Assembly (NCBI GenBank): GCA_963709295.1 | Contig: CAVPVW010000008.1 | Span: 868,001-932,000, forward strand | DNA length: 64,000 nt | Source of the DNA: JBGPQJ01 sp963709295 | Lineage (GTDB): Bacteria; Chloroflexota; Anaerolineae; Anaerolineales; Villigracilaceae | Reading direction: 5' to 3' | Shown: piece by piece, positions 8,957 through 17,700 of the stretch | How the letters are laid out: every line of letters starts with the position of its first letter | How positions within the stretch are numbered: position 1 is the stretch's first letter | The notes under the pieces: model-generated | What the model was told of the DNA's origin: nothing | The model's input: the letters and a program-made list of their open reading frames with translations, nothing else | The model's database searches: none | Program-made: the position numbers and the translations under genes

Positions 8957-9363
8957 CCACTTTTTCAAAGGGTATTCAGACACATTGGGCGCATGTCCAG
9001 CCCATCCTGTCCATCCGAAATGAACGCGAATACGACCTGGCCGTCACACGGATGAACGAGCTGCTGGATGAAATCGGCGAGGACGAAAAACATCCCCTTT
9101 ACGGGCTTCTCGATACGCTCGGCACGCTAATTGAAGCATATGATGAAGATCATCATCTCATTCCAGACGCAGGCGGCGTGGACATGTTGCACCATCTCAT
9201 GGACGAGCATGGTCTGAAACAATCCGACCTGCCAGAGATTGGCTCGCAGGGTGTCGTCTCCGAAATCCTTAACGGCAAGCGGGAGTTGAACCTGAGGCAA
9301 ATCCGCGAACTGGCAGAGCGTTTTCACGTCTCCCCCGCTGTATTTCTGCCAAGAGCAGGATGA
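8944..9363 (+). CDS. higA: HigA family antitoxin (XRE helix-turn-helix)
   Basis: A 139-residue protein. The N-terminal half (about 20-70) is the HigA-type helical domain, and the C-terminal helix-turn-helix is LKQSDLPEIGSQGVVSEILNG (about 93-113) followed by RELNLRQIRELAERFHVSPAVFL. It should neutralise HigB and bind the palindrome in the promoter. Its stop overlaps the ATG of the next gene (ATGA), which ties expression of the metabolic gene to the toxin-antitoxin operon. Confidence 0.9.
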   Translation: METMTTFSKGIQTHWAHVQPILSIRNEREYDLAVTRMNELLDEIGEDEKHPLYGLLDTLGTLIEAYDEDHHLIPDAGGVDMLHHLMDEHGLKQSDLPEIGSQGVVSEILNGKRELNLRQIRELAERFHVSPAVFLPRAG

Positions 9364-10814
9364 CCATGCATTCCCGACGCGCACTTCTCTACATGCCCGG
9401 CGACGACTGGAACAAGATCAACAAGGCCATCACCCTCGGTGTGGACTGCATCTGCATGGACATGGAGGACGGCACCGCCCTCAACCGCAAGCAAGCCGCC
9501 CGCGAGACCATTGCCCGCGCCCTGCGCGAGCTGGATTTCGGCAAAGCGGAGAAGCTGGCGCGCATCAACAGCGTCGGAACGGGATTGGAGCGGGAGGACA
9601 TCGATGCCGTCCTGCCGTATCACCCGGACGGGATCGTCATCCCGAAGCTCGAAGCGCTTGACCAGATTCAGTGGGCGCACGAGATCATCGAAGCGGCCGA
9701 GCTGGCGAACGGCTGGGGCGTGAACTCCATCCGCATGCTGGTGGGCGTGGAGACGGCGAAGGGCATCATCAACTTGAAGGAGTTCGCCTCGCACCCCCGG
9801 CTGGACGGGCTGATCTTCGGCTCGGAGGATTTCGCCGCCAGCATCGGCGCGACCCGCTCGCGCGCCGGCTGGGAAGTACTGCACGCGCGCAGCGCCGTCG
9901 TCATGCACGCCGCCGCCAATGGACTGCAGGCCATCGACATGGTCTTCATCGATTTCCGCGACACGATCAACCTGAAGGTCGAGGCGGTGCAGGGCGCGCA
10001 GATGGGCTACACCGGCAAGCAGATCATCCACCCGGCGCAGGTGGGGCCTGTGCAGGAGGCCTTCACCCCTGACGATGAGGAGATCGCCTACGCCCGGAAA
10101 GTGGTGGAGACGTTCGAAGCGCACCAGGCGGAGGGAGCCGGCGCTTACGCGCTGGACGGCAAGATGATCGACATGCCTCTGGTCAAGATCGCGCAGAAGG
10201 TGCTCGAGCGGGCGAGGGCGGCGGGGAAGATCGATGCCAGCGAGCTAGCACTGCCCGGGATGCCCCTGACCGGGGCTCGCAATCCCGAGCTCAATTTTAT
10301 TCAGCGCATTCGCTTCTGGCTGGAATACCATATCATGCTGGACATGGTCGGGCAGGACGGACCGGGGCCGGCTTTCCGCTGGATCTTCAAATCCCCCATC
10401 CCGATGTATCACCTCGGCCTGTGGCACCTGGCGGGACCCTTCATCATGCTGGTGCATAAGGGACGCAAGAGCGGCAAAACACGCTACACGCCGCTGGAGT
10501 ACACCTACGAACCCGAAACGGATTCGTACCTGCTGATGGCCGGCTGGCGCGGGCACACGGACTGGTACCGTAATGTTCGGGCAAATCCACATGTCCACGC
10601 ACAGGTGGGGAAACGTGCATTCGACGCCGTCGCCGAGCCGATGAGCGACGAGGAATCCGCAGAGATGTTGAGGCGGATTTTGGTTGCCAACCCTCCGTCG
10701 GCGAAGATGCTCCACCGCTGGACGGACGCGCCTCTCGACCCCGATTCACCTGAAGGTCTGTTGCGTGCCTGCAAGGATTTTCCCTGCGTGCGGCTCAAGC
10801 CTGTTTCGAAATAA
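9360..10814 (+). CDS. CitE/HpcH-type CoA ester lyase fused to deazaflavin-dependent nitroreductase domain
   Basis: 484 residues in two parts. Residues 1-292 are a HpcH/HpaI-CitE lyase: RRALLYMPGDDWNKI, MDMEDGTAL, the metal-binding Glu132 (VGVETAKG) and Asp157 (FGSEDFAA), ending with GKQIIHPAQV. Residues about 310-482 match the F420H2-dependent nitroreductase (DDN) family: GRKSGKTRYTPLEY (368-381) and AGWRGHTDWYRNVRANP (394-410). Such a fusion is unusual. Because indels are common in this assembly, two separate genes joined by an error cannot be excluded. The start overlaps the higA stop by four bases; a second ATG lies two codons on. Confidence 0.8.
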   Translation: MTMHSRRALLYMPGDDWNKINKAITLGVDCICMDMEDGTALNRKQAARETIARALRELDFGKAEKLARINSVGTGLEREDIDAVLPYHPDGIVIPKLEALDQIQWAHEIIEAAELANGWGVNSIRMLVGVETAKGIINLKEFASHPRLDGLIFGSEDFAASIGATRSRAGWEVLHARSAVVMHAAANGLQAIDMVFIDFRDTINLKVEAVQGAQMGYTGKQIIHPAQVGPVQEAFTPDDEEIAYARKVVETFEAHQAEGAGAYALDGKMIDMPLVKIAQKVLERARAAGKIDASELALPGMPLTGARNPELNFIQRIRFWLEYHIMLDMVGQDGPGPAFRWIFKSPIPMYHLGLWHLAGPFIMLVHKGRKSGKTRYTPLEYTYEPETDSYLLMAGWRGHTDWYRNVRANPHVHAQVGKRAFDAVAEPMSDEESAEMLRRILVANPPSAKMLHRWTDAPLDPDSPEGLLRACKDFPCVRLKPVSK

Positions 10815-10825
10815 GTAACATAAGA

Positions 10826-10914
10826 TGTCATTGCGAGCGAGCACAGCGAGCGCGGCATCCTTTTAAGGGAGTTTCTGTAACGAGGAGATTGCCACCCTAA
10901 CGGCTCCAATGACA
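10826..10914. repeat. REP-like palindromic intergenic repeat
   Basis: TGTCATTG (10826-10833) and CAATGACA (10907-10914) bound an imperfect palindrome with the inner GCGAGCGAGC/GCGAGCGCGG stretch. This GTCATTGCGAGCG pattern is a well-known dispersed repeat type in bacterial genomes. It fills the gap between the lyase fusion and the EamA gene. Confidence 0.65.
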
Positions 10915-10931
10915 CTTAAAACGGGAGAACT

Positions 10932-11765
10932 TTGTTATCCATCGTCTATGGACTTTTATCCGCGCTGGTCTGGGGCGGAGCCGATTTCGCCGGCGGGCTG
11001 GCCAGCCGGAGTGAGCGCCCGATCCGCGTGGTCACGCTGGCTGAAACTGCCGGCCTCGCGCTGCTCATCCTCCTGTTCTTTCTATTTCCGGAGCCGATGC
11101 CGCCCGCGCAGGTCTGGGTCATCAGCGGGATCGCCAGTATCTGCGGGACCGTCGGCATCATCTTGCTATACCGAGCGTTGGCGGAAGGGCAGATGAGCAT
11201 TGCCGCGCCCGTGTCGGCGTTGATGGGCGCCATCATCCCGGTCGTCGTCAGCGGCTTTACCGAGGGCCTGCCCGGGTGGATCACCATTTTGGGATTTCTC
11301 TTTGCCCTGGCCTCCATCTGGCTGATCTCGCAGGACGAAAAGACCGGCCACCTGCAGCGCTTGAGCGACCTGCGCCTGCCCCTGCTGTCCGGGGTCGGAT
11401 TCGGGTTGTACTTTGTCCTGATCCATTCCGTCGCACAGGATTACACCCTCTGGCCGCTGATCGCCTCCCGCTCGATATCCGTCCCCATACTGATTGCTAT
11501 TGCGCTGATCGCGCGCCAGCGGGTCATGCCACAACGCAGCCTCTGGCCGCTTGCCTCCCTGGGCGGGATTTTGGATGTGAGCGGAAATGTCTTCTTTGTG
11601 CTCGCCGGACAGGTCGGCCGGCTGGATGTCGCTGCTGTACTGGTATCGCTTTACCCGGCATCCACCGTCATGCTGGCGGCGATGTTTCTCAAGGAACGCA
11701 TCAACCGCACGCAGTCGCTGGGAGTCCTCGCCGCGCTGCTGGCAATTGTGCTGATGTCGATATAA
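10932..11765 (+). CDS. EamA/DMT family transporter
   Basis: A 277-residue polytopic membrane protein with about ten hydrophobic helices arranged as two EamA repeats (first about 2-130, second about 145-277). The opening YGLLSALVWGGADFAGGLAS and the later VAAVLVSLYPASTVMLAAMFLKERIN are typical. It exports or imports a small metabolite; substrate unknown. The start is TTG, with GGGAGAA upstream. Confidence 0.85.
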   Translation: MLSIVYGLLSALVWGGADFAGGLASRSERPIRVVTLAETAGLALLILLFFLFPEPMPPAQVWVISGIASICGTVGIILLYRALAEGQMSIAAPVSALMGAIIPVVVSGFTEGLPGWITILGFLFALASIWLISQDEKTGHLQRLSDLRLPLLSGVGFGLYFVLIHSVAQDYTLWPLIASRSISVPILIAIALIARQRVMPQRSLWPLASLGGILDVSGNVFFVLAGQVGRLDVAAVLVSLYPASTVMLAAMFLKERINRTQSLGVLAALLAIVLMSI

Positions 11766-11789
11766 AATTAAAGGACGAGGAACAAACTT

Positions 11790-12722
11790 ATGACAAAATA
11801 CCGAATCATTGCCAACCCCACCTCAGGACATGGAAACGGCGAGAAGGTCATTCCCATTGTTGAGCAGAACCTCCGCGCGCTGGGCGTGGACTTCAACCTG
11901 GTCCGCTCCGAGCGGCCGGGTCATGCCATCGAGTTGGCGCGCGCCGCCGCGCTGGAGGGAGTCGAGGTGGTCGTGGCTTCCGGCGGCGACGGGACGGTCA
12001 ACGAGGTGCTCAACGGCCTCATGCTGGCTCGTGCCGAGGGAAAGAATTCCGCACTGGGCGTCATCCCCGCCGGGCGGGGCAACGACTTCTCCTACTGCAA
12101 GGGAATCCCCGAGGAGATCGAGGCCGCCTGCAGGGTACTTCACGCGGACGCGCGCCGCAGGGTGGACATCGGCCGAATCACCGGAGGCAAAATTTCGGGA
12201 GAGCGTTACTTCGGCAACGTGCTGGGAGTCGGCTTCGATGCCATCACCACCATCGAAGTGAGGAAGATGCCGCGCTGGGGAGGCTTCCTCAGTTTTTTGG
12301 TCGCGGTGCTCAAGACCATCTTCCTGTATTACAAGGGTCCGACCGTCAAGGTGGATTACGACGGAAAATCGCTCACGCTGCCGACCCTGCTGGTGGCGGT
12401 GATGAACGGGCGGCGGCTGGGCGACGGCTTTTACCTGGCGCCCGAGGGCAAGGCCGACGACGGGCTGTTCGACCTGGTCATCGCCCGCGAGGTGACCCGC
12501 CGGCGCATCTTCACCCTGCTTCCCCACTTCATGAAAGGGACGCAGGCCACGCAGCCCGAGATCACCTCCGTGCAGGCGGCCAGGGTCACCATCACCGCAC
12601 AGAAGGGTGTGCTGCCGGCCGAAACCGACGGCGAGATCCTGTGCACCGACGGCGACTGGCTGCAGGTGGAGATCCTTCCCAAAGCCATCGACCTGGTCTG
12701 CGAGGACAAGCTGTTCGCATGA
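11790..12722 (+). CDS. Diacylglycerol kinase family lipid kinase
   Basis: 310 residues. The kinase fold is marked by RIIANPTSGHGNG at the N-terminus, the ATP motif VASGGDGTVNEVLNGL (about 62-77) and LGVIPAGRGNDF. The C-terminal beta domain includes VAVMNGRRLGDGFYLAPEG. It phosphorylates a lipid alcohol such as diacylglycerol, a sphingoid base or undecaprenol. Its stop overlaps the next ATG by four bases (ATGA), coupling it to the acyltransferase, so both probably serve phosphatidic acid synthesis. Confidence 0.9.
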   Translation: MTKYRIIANPTSGHGNGEKVIPIVEQNLRALGVDFNLVRSERPGHAIELARAAALEGVEVVVASGGDGTVNEVLNGLMLARAEGKNSALGVIPAGRGNDFSYCKGIPEEIEAACRVLHADARRRVDIGRITGGKISGERYFGNVLGVGFDAITTIEVRKMPRWGGFLSFLVAVLKTIFLYYKGPTVKVDYDGKSLTLPTLLVAVMNGRRLGDGFYLAPEGKADDGLFDLVIAREVTRRRIFTLLPHFMKGTQATQPEITSVQAARVTITAQKGVLPAETDGEILCTDGDWLQVEILPKAIDLVCEDKLFA

Positions 12723-13387
12723 ACCTGAGACACACGCTCGTTATAGGTTCCCTGCGCGTGCTGGTCGACCTGGTCTTTCGCGTCCACGACGAGGCGCTGA
12801 AGCAGGTGCCAATGCAGGGACCGCTGATCCTCGTCTGCAACCACGTCCACATCTGGGAGATACCGGCGAATTACACCCACCTGATGCCGCGCCGCACGAT
12901 CGGCATGGTGCTCGCCAGGAGGTGGGAAAATCCTTTTTTCCGCTACATCGTTGAAACCGTGGATGCGATTCCGGTCAAGCGCGACGAAGTGGACATGAAC
13001 GCGATACGCAAGGCTTTGCAGAGGCTGCAGGAAGGCCGGATCATCGCCATCGACCCGGAGGGGACGCGCTCCGGCACGGGGATTCTGGGCGAGGGGCACG
13101 CCGGCGCTGTGATGTTGGCGGTGAAGAGCGGCGCGCCGCTCATGCCGGTTGTCCATTATGGCAGCGAGAATTATCGCGAGAACATGCGCCGGATTCAGCG
13201 TACCGATATGAACTATGCCGTCGGCAAACCGTTCCATGTGCGCACGGACCCGCCGTTGAACCACGAAACCCGCCAGCTTGCCGCGGACGAGATCATGGCG
13301 CAGATGGCGGCGCTGTTGCCGGAGAAATATCGCGGGAGGTATCGAGATATGTTTGGAAAGGAACCGAAGTATTTGGCGTTTGAGTGA
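12719..13387 (+). CDS. plsC: 1-acylglycerol-3-phosphate acyltransferase family protein
   Basis: 222 residues, PlsC fold. Motif I reads NHVHIWE, that is HX4E instead of the standard HX4D. Motif III is intact as DPEGTRSGTG, and the VPVKR-like block is IPVKRDEVD. It should transfer an acyl chain to lysophosphatidic acid, or be a related membrane acyltransferase. The Asp-to-Glu change may still act as the catalytic dyad. It is coupled to the lipid kinase upstream and overlaps the next start by one base. Confidence 0.8.
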   Translation: MNLRHTLVIGSLRVLVDLVFRVHDEALKQVPMQGPLILVCNHVHIWEIPANYTHLMPRRTIGMVLARRWENPFFRYIVETVDAIPVKRDEVDMNAIRKALQRLQEGRIIAIDPEGTRSGTGILGEGHAGAVMLAVKSGAPLMPVVHYGSENYRENMRRIQRTDMNYAVGKPFHVRTDPPLNHETRQLAADEIMAQMAALLPEKYRGRYRDMFGKEPKYLAFE

Positions 13388-14076
13388 TGAAAAAGCTCCT
13401 CAACACGCTGGGACTGATCGCCCTGATACTCACCCTCTATGCCGGGCTGTTCCTGCTCGGCTGGGGGCTGAGGGACATCCCCGGCTTCTTCTCAGAGCCG
13501 GCGCGGGCGGCTTATATCGCGTTCATCGTCCTGATGGCGCTGGCAACACCTTACATTTCCAGCCTCATCCCTGAGGGCATCGGCGACAAAGGTCGCGAGG
13601 AAAAGCACCGCACCCGGCAGGACGTCGCCTGGAATATCGCCCGCCCATTTCTGCTCATCCTTATCCTGTCCATGCCGTTCTGCGACCGGCGCGACCTGCT
13701 GACCATGCCCGACATTTCCTCCCTGCGCTGGAGCGGTCTGGCGCTCGTCGTAGTTGGCTTTGCTTTGATCACCTGGACCACGGTCGGGTTGGGGCGGCAG
13801 TACAGCGTCTACATCACCCTCCAACAGGATCATAAGCTCATCACCAGCGGCTCCTACCGGTACATCCGTCATCCGCGCTACCTGGGGGTGATGATCGTGG
13901 CGCTTGGATTGGCGCTCCTTTTCCGTTCTTGGATCGCCCTGGCGGCGCTGCCCTTTCTGCTCGCGCTGCTCATTTTCCGCCTGAAGGACGAGGAGAAGCT
14001 GCTGCGGGAGGAGTTCGGCCCGCAGTGGGAGGAATATATCAGTCACAGCTGGCGGCTTGTGCCGTTTGTCTATTAA
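13387..14076 (+). CDS. Isoprenylcysteine methyltransferase/PEMT-like membrane methyltransferase
   Basis: 229 residues with about five hydrophobic helices. The C-terminal ICMT/phospholipid methyltransferase signature is clear: GLGRQYSVYITLQQDHKLI, then GSYRYIRHPRYLGVM (RHPxYxG box), and KDEEKLLREEFGPQWEEY at the end. It acts at the membrane and probably methylates a lipid or small thiol compound. ATG 13387 overlaps the plsC stop; an in-frame GTG lies three bases earlier. It closes a three-gene lipid operon. Confidence 0.85.
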   Translation: MKKLLNTLGLIALILTLYAGLFLLGWGLRDIPGFFSEPARAAYIAFIVLMALATPYISSLIPEGIGDKGREEKHRTRQDVAWNIARPFLLILILSMPFCDRRDLLTMPDISSLRWSGLALVVVGFALITWTTVGLGRQYSVYITLQQDHKLITSGSYRYIRHPRYLGVMIVALGLALLFRSWIALAALPFLLALLIFRLKDEEKLLREEFGPQWEEYISHSWRLVPFVY

Positions 14077-14146
14077 CCGCCCCCATTTTCCCGGAACGGT
14101 GTTTTCATTACAGCACGTCCATTCTGCAGTCACAAGGGAGCCCTGA

Positions 14147-15515
14147 ATGACGACTGAAAAACTGTCCCGCCGCACCAAATGGATGTACGGCTCAGGCGAC
14201 TTCGGTTTCGCGCTGACCAACACCATCCTGAGCGTGTATTTCGCCCTGTTCCTGACGGAAGTGGTCGGCGTGATGCCCGCCGTGGCTGCGGCAGCCATCT
14301 TCATCGGCAGCACCTGGGACTACATCAACGACCCCCTCGTGGGCTACCTGACCGACCGCACCCGCACCCGCTGGGGACGCCGCCGGCCCTACCTGCTGTT
14401 CAGCGCGCTGCCCTTCGCCCTGACGTTCGCCATGCTCTGGTGGATACCGCCGTTCGAGAACGTCGCGGCGCTGACTGCCTACTACGCGGTGGCGTTTGCC
14501 CTGTTCGACACGGCCGCCTCGTTTGCCTACATGCCCTTCTATGCGCTGACCCCCGAGCTGACCAGCGACTACGACGAACGCACCGGCCTGACCGGCATCC
14601 GTATGTTTTTCTCCATTTTTGCCAGCCTGGTTGCTTTTACCCTGCCTCTGGCGATGGTGGGTGCTCTTTAGCCCGGAGAATGCGGACCGGGTACTGATCA
14701 TGGGTGCGACACTCGGGGTGGTCTCTGCGCTGACTCTTCTGCTGGTCTTTTTTGGTACGCGCGAACGGAAGGAATTCATCCAACAGGAGAAGACCGGGTT
14801 TTTCGAGTCGATCAAACTCTCAGTGAAGAACCGTCCCTTCGTCTTCGGCCTGCTGCTGTTCCTGTTCAACGGCGTGACCATGGCCATCATCCAGGTCAAC
14901 CTGCTGTATTACATCAAATATGTCGTGGAGCGCGAGTCGCAAAGCGACCTCATCATGGCGTCCATTTTTGTGGTGGCGATCATCGCCCTGCCGCTGTGGT
15001 TGTGGATCTCGCGCCACCTGAACAAACGCTGGGCGTACATCATCGGCATCTCCTTTTTGGCAGGCGTGCTGATGGTGCTGGCCTCGCTCAATCCCCAGAC
15101 GGGCATGCCTCTCATCATGACCCTGTGCGTGCTGGCTGGAATCGGCGTCTCAGCCATGCACGTCATGCCGTGGGCCATCATCCCCGACGCGATCGAATAC
15201 GGCGAGTTAAAAACCGGCAAGCGCAACGAGGGCATGTTCTACAGCCTGATCACGCTGGCGCAGAAGGTTGCTTCGTCCATCGCGGTGCCGCTGGCGCTGC
15301 TGGTGCTGCAGTTCAGCGGGTACATGACGGACGGCAGCGCGCAGCCCGAGAGCGCCATCCTCGGCATCCGCATCATCGCGGGACCCATCCCCGCTATTGC
15401 GCTGGGGCTGGCCATCCTGTTCACCGCGCTCTTCCCGCTCGGGCGCGACGACTACAAGGAGATCAACCGCCAGCTCGAGGAACGCCGACTTGCCAATCTC
15501 GAACCGGCCGATTAG
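14147..15515 (+). CDS. GPH-type MFS symporter (frameshifted)
   Basis: Two overlapping frames give one symporter of the glycoside-pentoside-hexuronide:cation family, about 455 residues. The first part (14147-14671) has SRRTKWMYGSGDFGFALT, the sodium-site region GSTWDYINDPLVGYLTDRT and RWGRRRPYLL. The rest, from 14660 to the stop at 15515, continues with LFSPENADRVLIMG and includes PWAIIPDAIEYGELKTGKRNEG. The joint lies in GGTGGGTGCTC near 14655; removing one G restores the frame. It may be intact in the organism. It probably imports a sugar or glycoside. Confidence 0.85.
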
Positions 15516-15523
15516 GATGGGCT

Positions 15524-16636
15524 GTGATCGAAATCCGCCCGATCCAAAACCACCGCGAGAAACGCGCCTTTCTCACCTTCCCGTGGAAAATCTACCGGAA
15601 CGATCCGCTCTGGGTGCCGCCTCTCCTGCCGGAGCGCAAGAAGAACACCGACCCTGCGCGCGGGCTGTTCTTCAAGAACGGTTACGCGGATTTTTACGCC
15701 GCCTTCAAGGACGGGCGGATGGCAGGGACCATTTGCTGCTCCCACGAACACGGCGGCGAAGCGGGCGAGTGTTCAATTGGATTCTTCGAGTGCATCGATG
15801 ACTATGCCGTGGCCGAGGCCTTGTTCCAGCACGCCGAGGGCTGGGCGCGCGAGCATGGATTGACCTCGCTGTGCGGCACCTACAACCTCGACCGGGAGGA
15901 CGGGCGTGGGATTCTCGTCGAGGGCTTTGACCGCCCCCCGGCCTTGATCTGCGGACACAACCCGCCCTACTATGGGGGATTTTTCGAGCGCTTCGGTTTC
16001 CACAAGCGCCACGACGACGGCCTGGCCTATGCCATCGACGCTAATCCTAAGGATCCACGCATCCAGCGCATCATCCGCCTGGCGGAGGGCGTGCGCAGGC
16101 GCAAGGGATTCACCGTCCGCAGCGCGAAGATGGACGATCTCGACAATGAAATTGCCATCGTCACCCTCCTGCAGAATCGCGCGCTGGAGCACCTGCCCGG
16201 CTTTGTGCCCTACACCCGCGAGTCGGTAGCCGCCATGCTGATGCCGCTTGCGGACATGGCCGACCCCGAGCTGGTCCTGTTCGCCGAGGCGGACGGAAGG
16301 GCGGTAGGCTGGTTCCCCGCCATTCCGAACTTCAACGAGATCCTGATCCATCTCAACGGGCTGCGTTACCCGTGGGATTACGTCCGCGCGCTGCGATATA
16401 AGAACCTCAAGCCGAAGAGTCTCACCGTCAAAGCGGTGGCGGTGCTGCCCGAATACTGGGACACGGGCGCGGCCATCGTGCTGTTTGCGGAGATGGCCAG
16501 GCGCGCCATCGCGAAAGGCTACCTCTGGGCGGACCTGTCCCTGACGGGCGAGGACAACCCCGACACGGTGGATCTGGCCCGCCACACCGGCGCGGAGATT
16601 TACAAACGATATCGGTTCTATAAAAAAGAGCTTTAA
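15524..16636 (+). CDS. GNAT-fold protein of unknown substrate
   Basis: 370 residues, soluble. It resembles the large Chloroflexota/actinobacterial GNAT-like proteins that begin with IEIRPIQNHREKRAFLTFPWKI and continue with DPLWVPPLLPERKK. The N-terminal half has a GNAT-like part (GYADFYAAFKDGRMAGTI); the C-terminal half has VKAVAVLPEYWDTGAAIVLF followed by helix residues, as in an acetyl-CoA site. The start is GTG, with AGGATGG upstream, nine bases after the symporter stop. Confidence 0.7.
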   Translation: MIEIRPIQNHREKRAFLTFPWKIYRNDPLWVPPLLPERKKNTDPARGLFFKNGYADFYAAFKDGRMAGTICCSHEHGGEAGECSIGFFECIDDYAVAEALFQHAEGWAREHGLTSLCGTYNLDREDGRGILVEGFDRPPALICGHNPPYYGGFFERFGFHKRHDDGLAYAIDANPKDPRIQRIIRLAEGVRRRKGFTVRSAKMDDLDNEIAIVTLLQNRALEHLPGFVPYTRESVAAMLMPLADMADPELVLFAEADGRAVGWFPAIPNFNEILIHLNGLRYPWDYVRALRYKNLKPKSLTVKAVAVLPEYWDTGAAIVLFAEMARRAIAKGYLWADLSLTGEDNPDTVDLARHTGAEIYKRYRFYKKEL

Positions 16637-16640
16637 AGCC

Positions 16641-16677
16641 GCAGACTTCCGAAGTCTAATAGGCTTCGGAAGTCTGC
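16641..16677. terminator. Strong bidirectional hairpin between convergent genes
   Basis: A perfect 14-bp stem, GCAGACTTCCGAAG (16641-16654) with CTTCGGAAGTCTGC (16664-16677). A second small hairpin, ACGACC/GGTCGT, follows at 16685-16702. Both sit between the GNAT-like gene and the convergent membrane protein gene. Confidence 0.75.
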
Positions 16678-16727
16678 TTAAAGAACGACCTTCGGGGGTC
16701 GTAAAGGGTAAGGAATTAGAAGGCGGG

Positions 16728-17549
16728 CTACCAGTCGTAAATATACCCCCGGTTGCGCAGGCTGTCGTAGTACAAGCCCATTCCGAGTGCAATCAACAAA
16801 ACATTTTCCTCGACGGGTGTCAGACTTTCGGCGACCCGCTGCAGTGCGGGATGAAATGGTTTGACACTTTCAGGGTGCGGGTAACGGATCCAGGTGTCGG
16901 TGAGGGAGGCAATTTCACGCCCATTGACCGTGACCGCGTCATAGTTGACCTCGCGCGAGGTCAGGCGGTTGAATGCGTGAGTTTCATTGTTCCAGCGCAG
17001 TTCCGCGACCCAGGCCGCTTCGACCGCGCCATCATTGCTGCGGTAGCGGCAGGAGGGATAGTTCACAACGATGGCGCCGTCCTCCACACCGTCCACAAAT
17101 GAAACCACCCGGATGTTCGGATCGGAGACGCTTCGGGCGGTTACCTTTAGTTCCACACGCTTCAGGCTGGTCTTCAAGACGAGAGTCCCGGTCCTGACCT
17201 GTTGACGCTGGAGGGTAAAGGCGATCCAACCTTCCCCTTTCGGGTCATTCAGTGAACCCACGATACCCTGGGTATAGCCTTCGCTTCGCCCGAAGACCGA
17301 ACGGTTGAACCACCAGCCATCCCATCGACTGGAGAGGTCGGACCAGGCGGCAGGATTCCATTGAAGCAGAGAGGCGGTGGCCAGGTACTCCTCGCCCTGT
17401 TTTGCCGGCTGGTTCTTGAACGCTTTCGCAGCGGAGGAGCCCTGCCGGAACAGGAAGAAACCCACGATGCCCAGCACGAGGAGCATGATCAGGCAGACAG
17501 AACAGGAAAGGATAAGAGTTAATGTGAGAGTCAAAGTGGCGGGATCCAT
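16728..17549 (-). CDS. Hypothetical single-pass membrane protein
   Basis: 273 residues. An N-terminal hydrophobic helix (about 5-33) is followed by a soluble domain. The domain is rich in Trp and beta-like stretches (SSRWDGWWFNRSVFG, GWIAFTLQRQQV) and ends with LLIALGMGLYYDSLRNRGYIYDW. I do not recognise the family. The soluble part probably faces outside. Nothing in the neighbourhood points to a role. Confidence 0.6.
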   Translation of the reverse strand: MDPATLTLTLTLILSCSVCLIMLLVLGIVGFFLFRQGSSAAKAFKNQPAKQGEEYLATASLLQWNPAAWSDLSSRWDGWWFNRSVFGRSEGYTQGIVGSLNDPKGEGWIAFTLQRQQVRTGTLVLKTSLKRVELKVTARSVSDPNIRVVSFVDGVEDGAIVVNYPSCRYRSNDGAVEAAWVAELRWNNETHAFNRLTSREVNYDAVTVNGREIASLTDTWIRYPHPESVKPFHPALQRVAESLTPVEENVLLIALGMGLYYDSLRNRGYIYDW

Positions 17550-17623
17550 GTTGAAAATTTCCTTTCCCTTTGTGCGTTATCTCACGCAAGCTGCAAACTT
17601 CGCCGCCCAATTATTTTACTTTA

Positions 17624-17642
17624 TTTTACCAAAATGGTAAAA
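17624..17642. promoter_or_regulatory. Palindrome in divergent intergenic region
   Basis: TTTTACC (17624-17630), AAAAT, GGTAAAA (17636-17642) lies between the divergent membrane protein and lipoprotein remnant. Further GGTAA copies follow (AAGGTAAAAAGGTAAGG). It may be an operator; no matching regulator is identified. Confidence 0.35.
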
Positions 17643-17700
17643 TTTGCCGCAATAAATTCCGGGTCTGATTTTATCAAAGGAAGGTAAAAAGGTAAGGACA

